Shown here: piece by piece, positions 36,610 to 45,183 of the stretch
Position numbering within the stretch: position 1 is the stretch's first letter
Layout of the letters: every line of letters starts with the position of its first letter
Assembly: GCF_003762905.1 (NCBI RefSeq)
Contig: NZ_RJKS01000001.1
Coordinates: 806,001 to 870,000, forward strand
Source of the DNA: Curtobacterium sp. ZW137
GTDB taxonomy: Bacteria > Actinomycetota > Actinomycetes > Actinomycetales > Microbacteriaceae
Reading direction: 5' to 3'
Length of the DNA stretch: 64,000 nt
Notes under the pieces: generated by a model
Told to the model about the DNA's origin: nothing
What the model saw: only the letters and a program-made list of their open reading frames with translations
The model's database searches: none
Position numbers and translations under genes: made by a program

Positions 36610-37602
36610 ATGACGGGAAGCACCGATGTCCGCACCGACCGCCATCCTCTCACCGCAGCGGGGTCCGTCGAGCTGGCGGTGCTCGAGCGCTCCGGGTTCG
36701 ACGAGAGCCGCCACGTCGGCGCCGGTGTCGTCGTCGATGCCAGCGGCACGGTGATCGACTCCGTCGGGGACATCGGCGCGAGCATCTACCCGCGGTCCAC
36801 GATGAAGCCGTTCCAGGCGCTGGCGGTCCGCCGTGCGGGTGCGGTGTTCCACGACGCCGAACTCGTCCTCACCACGGCGAGCCACGCTGGGACGCCGTCG
36901 CACCAGGCGGTCGTGCAGCACATGCTCGAGTCCTTCGACCACGTCGAGGCCGACCTGGGGTGTCCGCCGGACATGCCCTACGACCGCGCCACCGGACGCA
37001 CCATGACCGAGCCACGGCGCCTGACGATGAACTGCTCCGGCAAGCACGCCGGCATGCTCGCCGCCTGCCGGGTGAACGGCTGGGACGACGCCACCTACCT
37101 CGACATCGACCACCCGATGCAGCGCATCGTGCGTTCCACCGTGGAGGACGCCACCGGCGAGACCGTCGACGTCGTCGGCATCGACGGGTGCGGTGCTCCG
37201 GTGTTCCCGCTGACGCTCACCGGTCTGGCTCGGGGCATCGCCGGCCTGGTGCAGCGCGCCGACGCCGACTCCGCGGAGCTCACCGACGCGGTGCTCGCGA
37301 ACGCGTGGGCGATCGACGGCGTGGGCCGCGCGAACACCGTCACGATCGAGCGGCTCGGGCTCGTCGCGAAGCTGGGCGCCGAGGGCGTCATGGTGATGGG
37401 GAAGCCCGGCGGGGCGGCCGTCGTCGTCAAGGTCCTCGACGGAGCGCTCCGCGCCGGGACCCTCGCCGCGCTGACCCTGCTGGAGCGCAACGGGGTCGTC
37501 CCGGCGGACGGCGTGGCCGACGTGCTCGCGGCCACCGGCGAGAAGGTGCTCGGCGGCGGGGTGCGCGTCGGGGCGATCCGACCGGGTGCCGGGCTGCGCT
37601 GA
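36610..37602 (+). CDS. Class 3 (Rhizobium-type) L-asparaginase
   Basis: 330 residues of the asparaginase II family first studied in Rhizobium etli, unrelated to E. coli AnsA/AnsB; it hydrolyses asparagine to aspartate and ammonia. Matching the described ReAV features are the Ser-Lys motif in IYPRSTMKPFQALAV, the SHAG segment, a metal-site CxxK in LTMNCSGKHAGMLA (about residues 139-142) and a further Cys in GIDGCGAPVFPL. The C-terminus is glycine-rich with GKPGGAAVVVKVLDGALRAG. It has no signal peptide. It may recycle nitrogen; no partner genes lie beside it. Confidence 0.9.
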   Translation: MTGSTDVRTDRHPLTAAGSVELAVLERSGFDESRHVGAGVVVDASGTVIDSVGDIGASIYPRSTMKPFQALAVRRAGAVFHDAELVLTTASHAGTPSHQAVVQHMLESFDHVEADLGCPPDMPYDRATGRTMTEPRRLTMNCSGKHAGMLAACRVNGWDDATYLDIDHPMQRIVRSTVEDATGETVDVVGIDGCGAPVFPLTLTGLARGIAGLVQRADADSAELTDAVLANAWAIDGVGRANTVTIERLGLVAKLGAEGVMVMGKPGGAAVVVKVLDGALRAGTLAALTLLERNGVVPADGVADVLAATGEKVLGGGVRVGAIRPGAGLR

Positions 37603-37613
37603 CCCGCGCTCGG

Positions 37614-38249
37614 TCACGGCGGAGCAGCCGGGCCGTCGAGGACCGGCAGGCGTGGCAGGACCCGCGTGCTCGCGCGCGCGTCCGGGTCGCTGCGGACCGC
37701 GCACCCGTAGCGCGTGACGTCGATGGTCGGCGACCGCTGCCGCGGGGTGCTCCGGAGGTCGGGCACCAGCACGACCGACCCCACGCGCTGGCCCGCCTGG
37801 TCGACGACCACCGCGACGCCGACTCCGTCGGGCAGCGCACCCGCTGACGGACCGACCGTGCGGAGTTCGTCGTCACCCGTGGCACAGCGACCGAGTTCGG
37901 CAGCCAGGGCCACGAACACCCCGACCGCGAGCGCGCCCCGACCGACGACGACGATGCCGGTCGCCGCGTCGAGTCCGACCGGGCTGCCGTCGGACGCCGA
38001 CCCCACCGACAGTGCACGCGGGTCGGCGGCCGCCGGTGCACTCGTTTCCGACGCGGTTGGTGCGCGGATGTCGACCGCGGCGACGTCAGAGCGTGTGGGA
38101 ACGCTCCGCACGAGCAAGGCGATGACCACCAGGCAGGCGGCGGCAGCCAGCGTGGCGACGGCGCCGACGAACCGGTCGGACCCGACCACGGCGAGCATGA
38201 CCGCTGCCACGATCACCACGCTCCGGACGAGCACCACCCTCATGCGCAC
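37614..38249 (-). CDS. Hypothetical membrane protein
   Basis: 211 residues. Two hydrophobic stretches open the protein (VVLVRSVVIVAAVMLAVVGS and VGAVATLAAAACLVVIALLV), then a Pro/Ala/Ser-rich part, a third hydrophobic stretch (GRGALAVGVFVALAAELG) and a folded-looking end with VGVAVVVDQAGQRVGSVVLV and a lone Cys. GTG 38249 or ATG 38243 may start it. No family recognised. It is the last gene of the co-directed run from the FHA/kinase region, 105 bases after the zinc-ribbon/FHA gene, and converges with the asparaginase gene. Confidence 0.55.
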   Translation of the reverse strand: MRMRVVLVRSVVIVAAVMLAVVGSDRFVGAVATLAAAACLVVIALLVRSVPTRSDVAAVDIRAPTASETSAPAAADPRALSVGSASDGSPVGLDAATGIVVVGRGALAVGVFVALAAELGRCATGDDELRTVGPSAGALPDGVGVAVVVDQAGQRVGSVVLVPDLRSTPRQRSPTIDVTRYGCAVRSDPDARASTRVLPRLPVLDGPAAPP

Positions 38250-38354
38250 CAGTCCAGCGCACCCGTTGCCCCACGGACGCAGATCGACGGCACCGGTGGA
38301 GAACCGATGCCGTCGACGTGCCTGTGCAGGAACGGAGCGCTGTGCAGGCGCGGG

Positions 38355-40235
38355 TCACTGCACGAGGAAGAACTGCTCCCCCACGTCCACGCGCGCGCCG
38401 CGCTCGACACGGTAACGACGACCAGGCTCGCACCGACGGATGGACCCGTCGATGTGCCGGATCACCGAACCGTTGCCGGAGAACCGGTCCGACACCCACA
38501 GGTCGTCCCCGTCGCGCCCGAGCTCGAGGTGCGTCTTCGACACGGACTTGCCCGGGTCGTGGATCGTCAGCAGGTCGTCGAACCGCTCGCCCGGCTCCGG
38601 TCGGGGCAGGCGCCCGAGGAGTCCGGTGCCGTGGACCCCGAGTCGCTCGCCGGTGCTGAAGTGCAGGACGAAGGGTGCGCGGGTCGGCGTCTTCGTGACG
38701 ATGCGGGTCTCGTCCACGTCCTCGTCGAGCTGGGCGCTCTCGTCGGCGTCGGAGCTCGAGGGGGCGGCGTCCTCCGCTGGCTGCGGGAGCTCCGGCGTGG
38801 CTGCGCCGGGGATCGGCGGGAGCGGTGCGGCGGTCGGCACCATCGGCGTCGCGGAGAGAACCGGGCCGGACTCGTCCGGTGCGGGGACCGAGGACGGTGC
38901 GGTCGGTGATGCGGGGACCGAGGGTTCGTCGACCGACGAGTCGACGGACGGGGCGTCGGCCGGGGCGTCGGACATGACCGAATCCGCCACCTCGTCCGCG
39001 ACGATCTCGTCGAGCTGCTCGGCGACCTCGTCGTCCTCGTCGTCCTCGTCGTCGTCCGCGATCTCGTCGACGATCTCGTCGTCGGCGACCACGTCGTCCT
39101 GCGCCGCCCAGTCCGGGCGGGCGATCGGGAGCGGCATCACGGGGCCCGTGAAGGCAGCGGTCACGGCCGGGCGGACCGCCCCGCACTCGTTGCAGAAGAT
39201 GTCGTCCGGCTCGAGTCGACTGCCGCACACGTGGCACGTCGTCGGCTGCGATCCCGGCTGCACCAGCGGCGTGGGGCGCGGTGGGCGCCGGTCGATCAGC
39301 GGCTCGACGGCCACGGTGTCCCCCGCACGAGGAGCCTCGGGCGCTTCGGGAGCAGCAGGCGCTACGGGTGCGGCGGAGTCCGTCGGCGACGGCGCCTCCG
39401 TGGGCGCAGCAACTGCGTCGTCTGCGGTGGCGGCGGCACCGTCGGCCGGAGCCGCGGCGGCCTCGTCGGTCGACGCGGAGTCGTCGGTGACCGGAGCGGC
39501 TTCCTCGGCCGGCTCGTCGGTCGCGCGGCCGATCCACCATGACGGAGCGCTCGGCGCCGGTGCGGCGGCAGGTTCCTCGGGTGCAGCCCAGAACGGCACC
39601 GCGGACTCCGCGGGAGCTGCGGGAGCAAGATCGGCCGGAGCAGGGGCAGGAGCAGGAGCAGGAGCTGGAGCGACGGGCGACGGGGCGGCTGCCGACGGCA
39701 CCACGGGCGGCGCGTCCGCACGCGGCGCGACCCGGGTGATCTCCGGGTCGTCCTCGGCGAGGGCGGGTTCTGCGGGGAACGCATCGGGGTCGAGCGGCGG
39801 TTCAGCGGGCGCGGACGCCTGGACGGAGTCCACCGCGTCGACGGGGTCGGCGGCGTCGGCCGAGTCGGGCGCCCCGGTCCACTCGCCGAGTCCGCTGCCG
39901 GCACCGTGCACGTGCGTCGGCGCCGAGCGCGGTGCGAAGGAGTCCGGCGTCTGCACCGGGACCGGCGCGACCGGCTCGTTCCGGCGACGGTCGGCGCCGG
40001 TCAGCCACGCGCGGGTCGCCGGGTCGAGCGTCGACTCCGGCAGCCACGCCTCGGCGGCAGGGTCGGGCCGGCGCCCGTGCGGGTCGGGCTGCTGGAGCGG
40101 CGGCGGGGTGCCCCGATCGACGGGCTCGGGGGCGACGGTCCGGCGGCTGGACGCCGTGTTCACCGCACGCCCGCACTCACCGCAGAAGATCGCCCCGTCG
40201 GGGAGCACCGATCCGCAGTGTTCGCATCTGATCAC
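38355..40235 (-). CDS. Double zinc-ribbon protein with C-terminal FHA domain
   Basis: 626 residues: an N-terminal zinc ribbon MIRCEHCGSVLPDGAIFCGECG, a long Pro/Ala-rich disordered part, a second ribbon CHVCGSRLEPDDIFCNECG at about residues 333-352, a very acidic segment (DDEIVDEIADDDEDDEDDEV) and a final FHA domain (about residues 535-626) with GTGLLGRLPRPEPGE, GKSVSKTHLELG and SDRFSGNGSVI, i.e. the Gly-Arg, Ser-x-x-His and Asn-Gly residues that bind phosphothreonine. A DETRIVTKT segment just before the FHA domain is a possible kinase site. No TM segment, so cytoplasmic. It overlaps the transglutaminase-fold gene by 4 bp. It probably reads phosphorylation by the nearby kinase. Confidence 0.85.
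   Translation of the reverse strand: MIRCEHCGSVLPDGAIFCGECGRAVNTASSRRTVAPEPVDRGTPPPLQQPDPHGRRPDPAAEAWLPESTLDPATRAWLTGADRRRNEPVAPVPVQTPDSFAPRSAPTHVHGAGSGLGEWTGAPDSADAADPVDAVDSVQASAPAEPPLDPDAFPAEPALAEDDPEITRVAPRADAPPVVPSAAAPSPVAPAPAPAPAPAPADLAPAAPAESAVPFWAAPEEPAAAPAPSAPSWWIGRATDEPAEEAAPVTDDSASTDEAAAAPADGAAATADDAVAAPTEAPSPTDSAAPVAPAAPEAPEAPRAGDTVAVEPLIDRRPPRPTPLVQPGSQPTTCHVCGSRLEPDDIFCNECGAVRPAVTAAFTGPVMPLPIARPDWAAQDDVVADDEIVDEIADDDEDDEDDEVAEQLDEIVADEVADSVMSDAPADAPSVDSSVDEPSVPASPTAPSSVPAPDESGPVLSATPMVPTAAPLPPIPGAATPELPQPAEDAAPSSSDADESAQLDEDVDETRIVTKTPTRAPFVLHFSTGERLGVHGTGLLGRLPRPEPGERFDDLLTIHDPGKSVSKTHLELGRDGDDLWVSDRFSGNGSVIRHIDGSIRRCEPGRRYRVERGARVDVGEQFFLVQ
39630..39680. repeat. GCAGGA/GGAGCA hexanucleotide run
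   Basis: Short imperfect repeats of GGAGCAGGAGCAGG type inside the zinc-ribbon/FHA gene, encoding an alternating Pro/Ala linker (APAPAPAPAPAP). It is a likely length-variable linker. Confidence 0.6.
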
Positions 40236-42730
40236 AGGTTGCCTCTGTCCTCATCCGGCCCGCTGCGACGCTCGGCGGGCCTCCGGACATCGTAGTCACC
40301 GTCGGCTCCGCGTCCGGGGCGCACGGCGCGGGCACGTCCCGCGACCGCCCGGCCGACGCGTGCGACGGCCGCCGGACCGGTTCGGAGCGAGCGGACCGAG
40401 ACCGCGGTGCGGATCCGCTGCCGTCGGGTCCGGCCCTCCTGCAGTTGCCCGATCGCGGTGTCGGTCGCGTCCCACATCCGGTCCGCCGCGCGGTCGTCGG
40501 CGTCGCTCGGTCCGAACACCGCACGGTCCGCGAGTGCAGCGAGTCCGCTCCCGCCGTCACCGGGCGCGCTCACGGCGACCTCGCGCCGGGTGGCCGTCAC
40601 CGGGACGTCCTCGCCCCGGTCGAGCAGGGCGTCGCGGTACTCGTCCCACGCGCCGGTGATCCGCGCGCGTGCGGTCGTCGCGCGACGTCGTCGACGCCGA
40701 CGGACGCGCTTGACCAGGACGATCACGCCGAACGGCAGCAGCACGACCGCCACGAAGGCGAGCGTCCCGATCACCCACGGCAGCGCCGCGAGGAGGATCT
40801 GCAACCACAACGGCGGCTGGTCGGGGGTGTTCCGGTCGCTCTGCGGCGGTGCCTGCTGGTCCTGGTCCTGCTGGTCGGCAGGGGGCGGCGGGACGACGGT
40901 CTCGGGACGCGTGACCGGCTTCGGGGTCTGCTGCTGCTCCGCGGGGATCTCCCGGACGGCCGGGTTCGGGTTGATCGTCACCCAGCCCCACTGCGCGGTG
41001 TCCACCTCGATGCGGGCGGTCACGTCGGACCCGCGGAACGTCGTCGTCCCGGCGCTGCCGCTCGTCGACGCGGTGGTGCCGGAGTCCCCGCCGGCGGCGA
41101 ACCCGAGCACCACGCGGGTCGGGAACCCGATGTCCTCGGCCATGAGCGCCGCGGCGACCGCGTACTGCTCCTGGTCGCCGAGCATCAGCGGGGACGTGAG
41201 GAGCTCCTGGATGCGGTCGGCTCCGTGCCCGGAGCGGCTGACGCGGTCGTCCCCCACACCGTGGCTGATATAGCCGTTCTGCTTGAGTGCCCGGATCATC
41301 GCGATCAGCTTCGCGCCGTCGCTCCCGGCGTCGCTCGTCGTCGACTCGACGGTGTCGCGCACCGCATCCGGCACGTTGCGGGCTGCGGGCACGGCGGCGT
41401 CGCCGGGCTGCGCCTTCGCGAGCTGCTCGTCGGTCGGCTGGTCCGGCACGACGGCGGTGAGGTCGTAGCGGGTGCCGTCGTCGACCCCACCGAGGACCGC
41501 CCCGGTCCCCGTGGATGCGTTGTAGAAGAAGGAGCCGCGCTCACGGTCCCCAGCGCTGCCGCCGAACTCGACGCGTTCCAGGTCGCCGACGGTCGGCAGC
41601 CACACGCCGCTGTACCCGTCGACGGTCACGCCGACGTGCACCGTCGTGCCCCGGACCCCGCGCACGTCCACGGAGGTCGGCACCCGCTCGAACGTGCCGG
41701 ACGCCGACGCGCCGTCCGTCCCGCCCACCCGGTACGTCACCCCGTCGTACGTGTCGAGCGTCGCGATCCGCACGAACCCGTTCTCCGGCAACCCCGTCAC
41801 CCGCAACTGCGTGGTGTCCGCCTCGGTCGACTCCTCGTAGGCGCGGAACCCGCTGAGCGGGCTGACGTAGTCGCGCGGGTCGAACGGCTTCACCACGTCG
41901 GTCCGCGCCACGGTCCGTGGCGTGCTCGGCGGTGCGACGAGTCCGAGTCCGGTCGCGACGACGGCTGCCGCGACGACGGTCCCGGTGCCGACGAGCGCCG
42001 GACGGAGCACGGACCTGCCGACCGCGACGGGGGCGCCGATGGTCTCCGCCACCGCGACCGCGCGGCGCGCGTGCCGCACCGTCACCGCCCACACCAGGGC
42101 GATCGCGGTCAGCGCGACCGCGACCACGATCGACGTGTCCAGTCGGCTCGGCCCGACGACCACACCGGCCGCGAACAGGACCAGTGCCGGGATGCTCGCC
42201 AGTTCCTGCCGGGAGGCACGGGTCGCCACGCTCACGGCCGTCACCGTGGCGACGAGGAGCGTCACGAAGAACGGGACCAGCAGGGCCTCGTAGGTCCCGA
42301 CCGGCAGGCTGATGGTGATCAGGCGCTTCCACCCGAGCGCGACGCCCGAGTACAGGTCGAGGAGCCCGTGGCCGGTGGGCAGGAGTCCGGCGGCCTGGCC
42401 GGGAACGGCAGCGGGGACGCCGGTGAGCGTGAACGCCGCGACCGTCGCGACGGCCACGACGACGGTCGGCAGCCGGAGCACCGCGCCGAGGAGGGCGATG
42501 AGCGTCCCGAACACGACGGCCGTGACCGCGGCGACGAGCATGCCACTGTCGCGGTAGATCGGCCACCACGCGACGCTGGCGACGGCGAGCAGGAGCCAGA
42601 CGACGAGGGTGCCGCCGACGAGCCGGAACGGGGAGACACGACGAGCGACGCGACGGGCCGCGCGGCGGGTGGTCCGGCGCGGCGGGGTCGGGGCCGCCGG
42701 GGGTGCGGGTGCGACGGACGGCGCGCTCAT
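40232..42730 (-). CDS. Membrane protein with transglutaminase-like fold, catalytic residues lost (TgpA-like)
   Basis: 832 residues of the DUF3488/transglutaminase membrane family. A Pro-rich start precedes about six TM segments (residues 35-235), an outside domain, and a final TM (LQILLAALPWVIGTLAFVAVVLLPFG, about 640-665) with a basic cytoplasmic tail. The transglutaminase core is recognisable around GDQEQYAVAAALMAEDIGFP at 518-537, but the catalytic Cys of the usual GxCExY is Gln520, and the usual His in HAWxEV is missing (TARIEVDTAQWGWVTINPNP). So it is very likely non-enzymatic. It overlaps the genes on both sides by 4 bp. A binding or scaffold role in the wall is a reasonable inference. 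Confidence 0.85.
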   Translation of the reverse strand: MSAPSVAPAPPAAPTPPRRTTRRAARRVARRVSPFRLVGGTLVVWLLLAVASVAWWPIYRDSGMLVAAVTAVVFGTLIALLGAVLRLPTVVVAVATVAAFTLTGVPAAVPGQAAGLLPTGHGLLDLYSGVALGWKRLITISLPVGTYEALLVPFFVTLLVATVTAVSVATRASRQELASIPALVLFAAGVVVGPSRLDTSIVVAVALTAIALVWAVTVRHARRAVAVAETIGAPVAVGRSVLRPALVGTGTVVAAAVVATGLGLVAPPSTPRTVARTDVVKPFDPRDYVSPLSGFRAYEESTEADTTQLRVTGLPENGFVRIATLDTYDGVTYRVGGTDGASASGTFERVPTSVDVRGVRGTTVHVGVTVDGYSGVWLPTVGDLERVEFGGSAGDRERGSFFYNASTGTGAVLGGVDDGTRYDLTAVVPDQPTDEQLAKAQPGDAAVPAARNVPDAVRDTVESTTSDAGSDGAKLIAMIRALKQNGYISHGVGDDRVSRSGHGADRIQELLTSPLMLGDQEQYAVAAALMAEDIGFPTRVVLGFAAGGDSGTTASTSGSAGTTTFRGSDVTARIEVDTAQWGWVTINPNPAVREIPAEQQQTPKPVTRPETVVPPPPADQQDQDQQAPPQSDRNTPDQPPLWLQILLAALPWVIGTLAFVAVVLLPFGVIVLVKRVRRRRRRRATTARARITGAWDEYRDALLDRGEDVPVTATRREVAVSAPGDGGSGLAALADRAVFGPSDADDRAADRMWDATDTAIGQLQEGRTRRQRIRTAVSVRSLRTGPAAVARVGRAVAGRARAVRPGRGADGDYDVRRPAERRSGPDEDRGNL

Positions 42731-44139
42731 GCGGCGGCCGATCGGTGCAGCGCGAGACGGAGGTCGTCCAGGTAGCCGATGGTCATCACGGTCAGTCCGG
42801 GGACCCGCACGAAGCGCGGCACGGCTTCGGGTTCACAGATCACCGCGACGACCTCGACGCCGATCGGGAACCGCGTGGCCGCGAGTCGGAGTGCCGGCAG
42901 CTCGACCGTCGAACCGACGACCAGGAAGGCGACGGAGATGCCCGCGGTGTCGTTGCCGACGATCCGGGCGACCTCCGCCACGGGCAGGCAGGCGTCCGCG
43001 AGCGAGACCGTCGCGAAGTCGTCGAGCAGGCGCGTCGGCGTGATCGTGGGCAGCTCGTGCACCGCGTAGACCGGGCGCTTGGCGAACTCCGGGGTGCGCT
43101 CGGACACCACCACGGTCACCTCGCGGCCGTCGCGAACGGCCCGGCTGCCGAGGGACGCCGCCGCGCTGACCGCGAGCTCGAACTCCTCGTCGTCGGCGAA
43201 CTCCGTCCGGGAGATCCCCAGCGCCACGACGAGGTGCGACCGCCGGGTGTCCTCGAACTGACGCACCATCAGGGCACCGGTCTTCGCCGTCGACTTCCAG
43301 TGGATCGTGCGGGGGTCGTCGCCCGGCATGTACTCGCGGATGGCGTGGAACGAGATGTCCGCCGGGGAGAGGTCCGTCGTCGCCTGGCCCTCCAGGTCTC
43401 GAACGAGGCCGGTGCTCGTCGCGGGGATCGCCACGGTCCGCGGGTGCACGATGACCTGCTCCCGCTCGGTCCACACGAGTTCGCGGCGCACCAGGCCGAC
43501 CGGGTCCGCGCGGACACCGGTCACCGGGCCGACGTCCAGGACACCGCGTCGCAGGGTCGGCACCGGGACGGCACGCTCGAACGCCCCGCGCGGGGCGATG
43601 GTCGGGATCGCGACGTCGACCAGGCCGCTGCCGACCGGGACCTCGACGGTGGTCGGGACGGACGGCAGCCGGGTGGGGTTCTCCGCGGTCACCGTGACAC
43701 CGGCCTCGTCACCGACCGCGACCCGCCGGACCGGCAGGCTCATCCGGATCAGCAACCGCGAACGGCCGATCAGCGCGACCGCCGCGACCACCACGAGCAC
43801 GGCGCCGGCGAAGCCGACGACCACGACCTCACGCAGGCCGAAGCGGTACCCGACGACGAACGCGACGAGCGTGAGGACGGCCACGGTCCAGCCCAGACCG
43901 GTGACCACGGACGAGACCTCGTCCCAGGAGCGCGTGACGAGCCTCCAGACCGACCGCCACAGACGGACGACTCCGACCACCGCATCCGCTGCCATCCCGT
44001 CACGGTCGCCGACCAGGCGGGTCCGGACGTTCGTCAGGCCGGCGACCGTCCCCGTGCGCTCGTACGCCGTGCTCGTGCGACGCGACCGCGTCGACGAGGG
44101 GCGACGCGAGCGCGTGGAGACGGGCCGGCGGTCCGTCAC
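42727..44139 (-). CDS. DUF58 protein
   Basis: 470 residues. Two TM segments near residues 75-115 (TVAVLTLVAFVVGYRFGLRE and VVVVGFAGAVLVVVAAVALIG) are followed by a beta-rich region and the DUF58 signature DISFHAIREYMPGDDPRTIHWKSTAKTGALMVRQFED (about residues 275-312), then a von Willebrand A-like end. DUF58 proteins regularly pair with MoxR ATPases and are thought to be their partners in maturing other proteins. The GTG at 44139 overlaps the moxR stop (GTGA) and the end overlaps the transglutaminase-fold gene (ATGA). Confidence 0.92.
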   Translation of the reverse strand: MTDRRPVSTRSRRPSSTRSRRTSTAYERTGTVAGLTNVRTRLVGDRDGMAADAVVGVVRLWRSVWRLVTRSWDEVSSVVTGLGWTVAVLTLVAFVVGYRFGLREVVVVGFAGAVLVVVAAVALIGRSRLLIRMSLPVRRVAVGDEAGVTVTAENPTRLPSVPTTVEVPVGSGLVDVAIPTIAPRGAFERAVPVPTLRRGVLDVGPVTGVRADPVGLVRRELVWTEREQVIVHPRTVAIPATSTGLVRDLEGQATTDLSPADISFHAIREYMPGDDPRTIHWKSTAKTGALMVRQFEDTRRSHLVVALGISRTEFADDEEFELAVSAAASLGSRAVRDGREVTVVVSERTPEFAKRPVYAVHELPTITPTRLLDDFATVSLADACLPVAEVARIVGNDTAGISVAFLVVGSTVELPALRLAATRFPIGVEVVAVICEPEAVPRFVRVPGLTVMTIGYLDDLRLALHRSAAA

Positions 44140-45107
44140 GACGCGACCCGGTCCGCGGGCGGCGGGGTCTCCACGAGGAGCTGCGAGACGACACTGGTGG
44201 CGCTGACGCCGTCGAACTCGGCCTCCGCGTCGAGGACGAGACGGTGCGCGAGGACCGGCTCGGCGAGGGCCTTGACGTCGTCGGGGGTGACGTAGTGACG
44301 GCCGCTCAGCGCGGCGAACACGCGGGAGGCGCGCATCAGACCCATCGCACCGCGCACGCTGACGCCGAGGCGGACCTCGCTCGCCGCGCGCGTGGCGTCC
44401 ACCAGGCGCGCGACGTAGTCCGCGATCGTCGCGTCCACGTGCACGGTCCGGGCGAGGGCGGCCATCTCGGTGATCGTCGCGGCCGGGACGACGCTCGCGA
44501 GCGGCACCGACGAGGACGGCGCGGAGGACGTCTCGAGGATCTTCACCGTCGCGGCGTGGTCCGGGTAGCCGATCGAGGTCTTCATGAGGAAGCGGTCGAG
44601 CTGGGCTTCCGGCAGGCGGTACGTGCCGGCCTGCTCGATGGGGTTCTGCGTCGCGATGACCATGAACGGGGCCGCCAGGCGGTGGTTGACACCGTCGACC
44701 GTGATCGCGGCTTCCTCCATCGCCTCGAGCAGTGCGGACTGGGTCTTCGGGCTCGCACGGTTGATCTCGTCCGCGAGGACGATGTTCGCGAACACCGGAC
44801 CACGGTGGAACTCGAACTCCTGGTTGCGCTGGTCGTACACGCTGATGCCGGTGATGTCGCCGGGGAGCAGGTCCGGGGTGAACTGGATGCGGTTCGTCGA
44901 GCCCTGGACGCTCTGCGCGAGTGCCCGCGCCATGCTCGTCTTGCCGGTGCCGGGGACGTCCTCGAGGAGGAGGTGGCCCTCGCTGAGCATCGCCGTGACC
45001 GCGAGGCGGATGACGAAGGTCTTCCCGAGGAGCACCTGCTCGACGTTGGTCACGATGCGGCCGGCGACGTCGGCGAACCAGGTGGCCTGCTCGGGGGTCA
45101 TGCTCAT
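44136..45107 (-). CDS. MoxR-family AAA+ ATPase
   Basis: 323 residues. Walker A is LLLEDVPGTGKTSMARALAQ (about residues 51-70), Walker B is IVLADEINRASPKTQSALLE, with sensor residues in FMVIATQNPIEQAGTYRLPE and the lid domain VSVRGAMGLMRASRVFAAL. MoxR ATPases act as chaperones for metal insertion or assembly of partner complexes, usually with DUF58 or VWA proteins. Here it follows the giant surface protein by 76 bases and precedes DUF58, so that protein or the membrane complex is the likely client. Confidence 0.96.
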   Translation of the reverse strand: MSMTPEQATWFADVAGRIVTNVEQVLLGKTFVIRLAVTAMLSEGHLLLEDVPGTGKTSMARALAQSVQGSTNRIQFTPDLLPGDITGISVYDQRNQEFEFHRGPVFANIVLADEINRASPKTQSALLEAMEEAAITVDGVNHRLAAPFMVIATQNPIEQAGTYRLPEAQLDRFLMKTSIGYPDHAATVKILETSSAPSSSVPLASVVPAATITEMAALARTVHVDATIADYVARLVDATRAASEVRLGVSVRGAMGLMRASRVFAALSGRHYVTPDDVKALAEPVLAHRLVLDAEAEFDGVSATSVVSQLLVETPPPADRVAS

Positions 45108-45183
45108 GCGGGGAGTTCTCCTCGTGGTGTCGGTCGTGCCCCGGGGGCACGACTCACATTGTCGCTGGTCGACGTGCGGTGGT

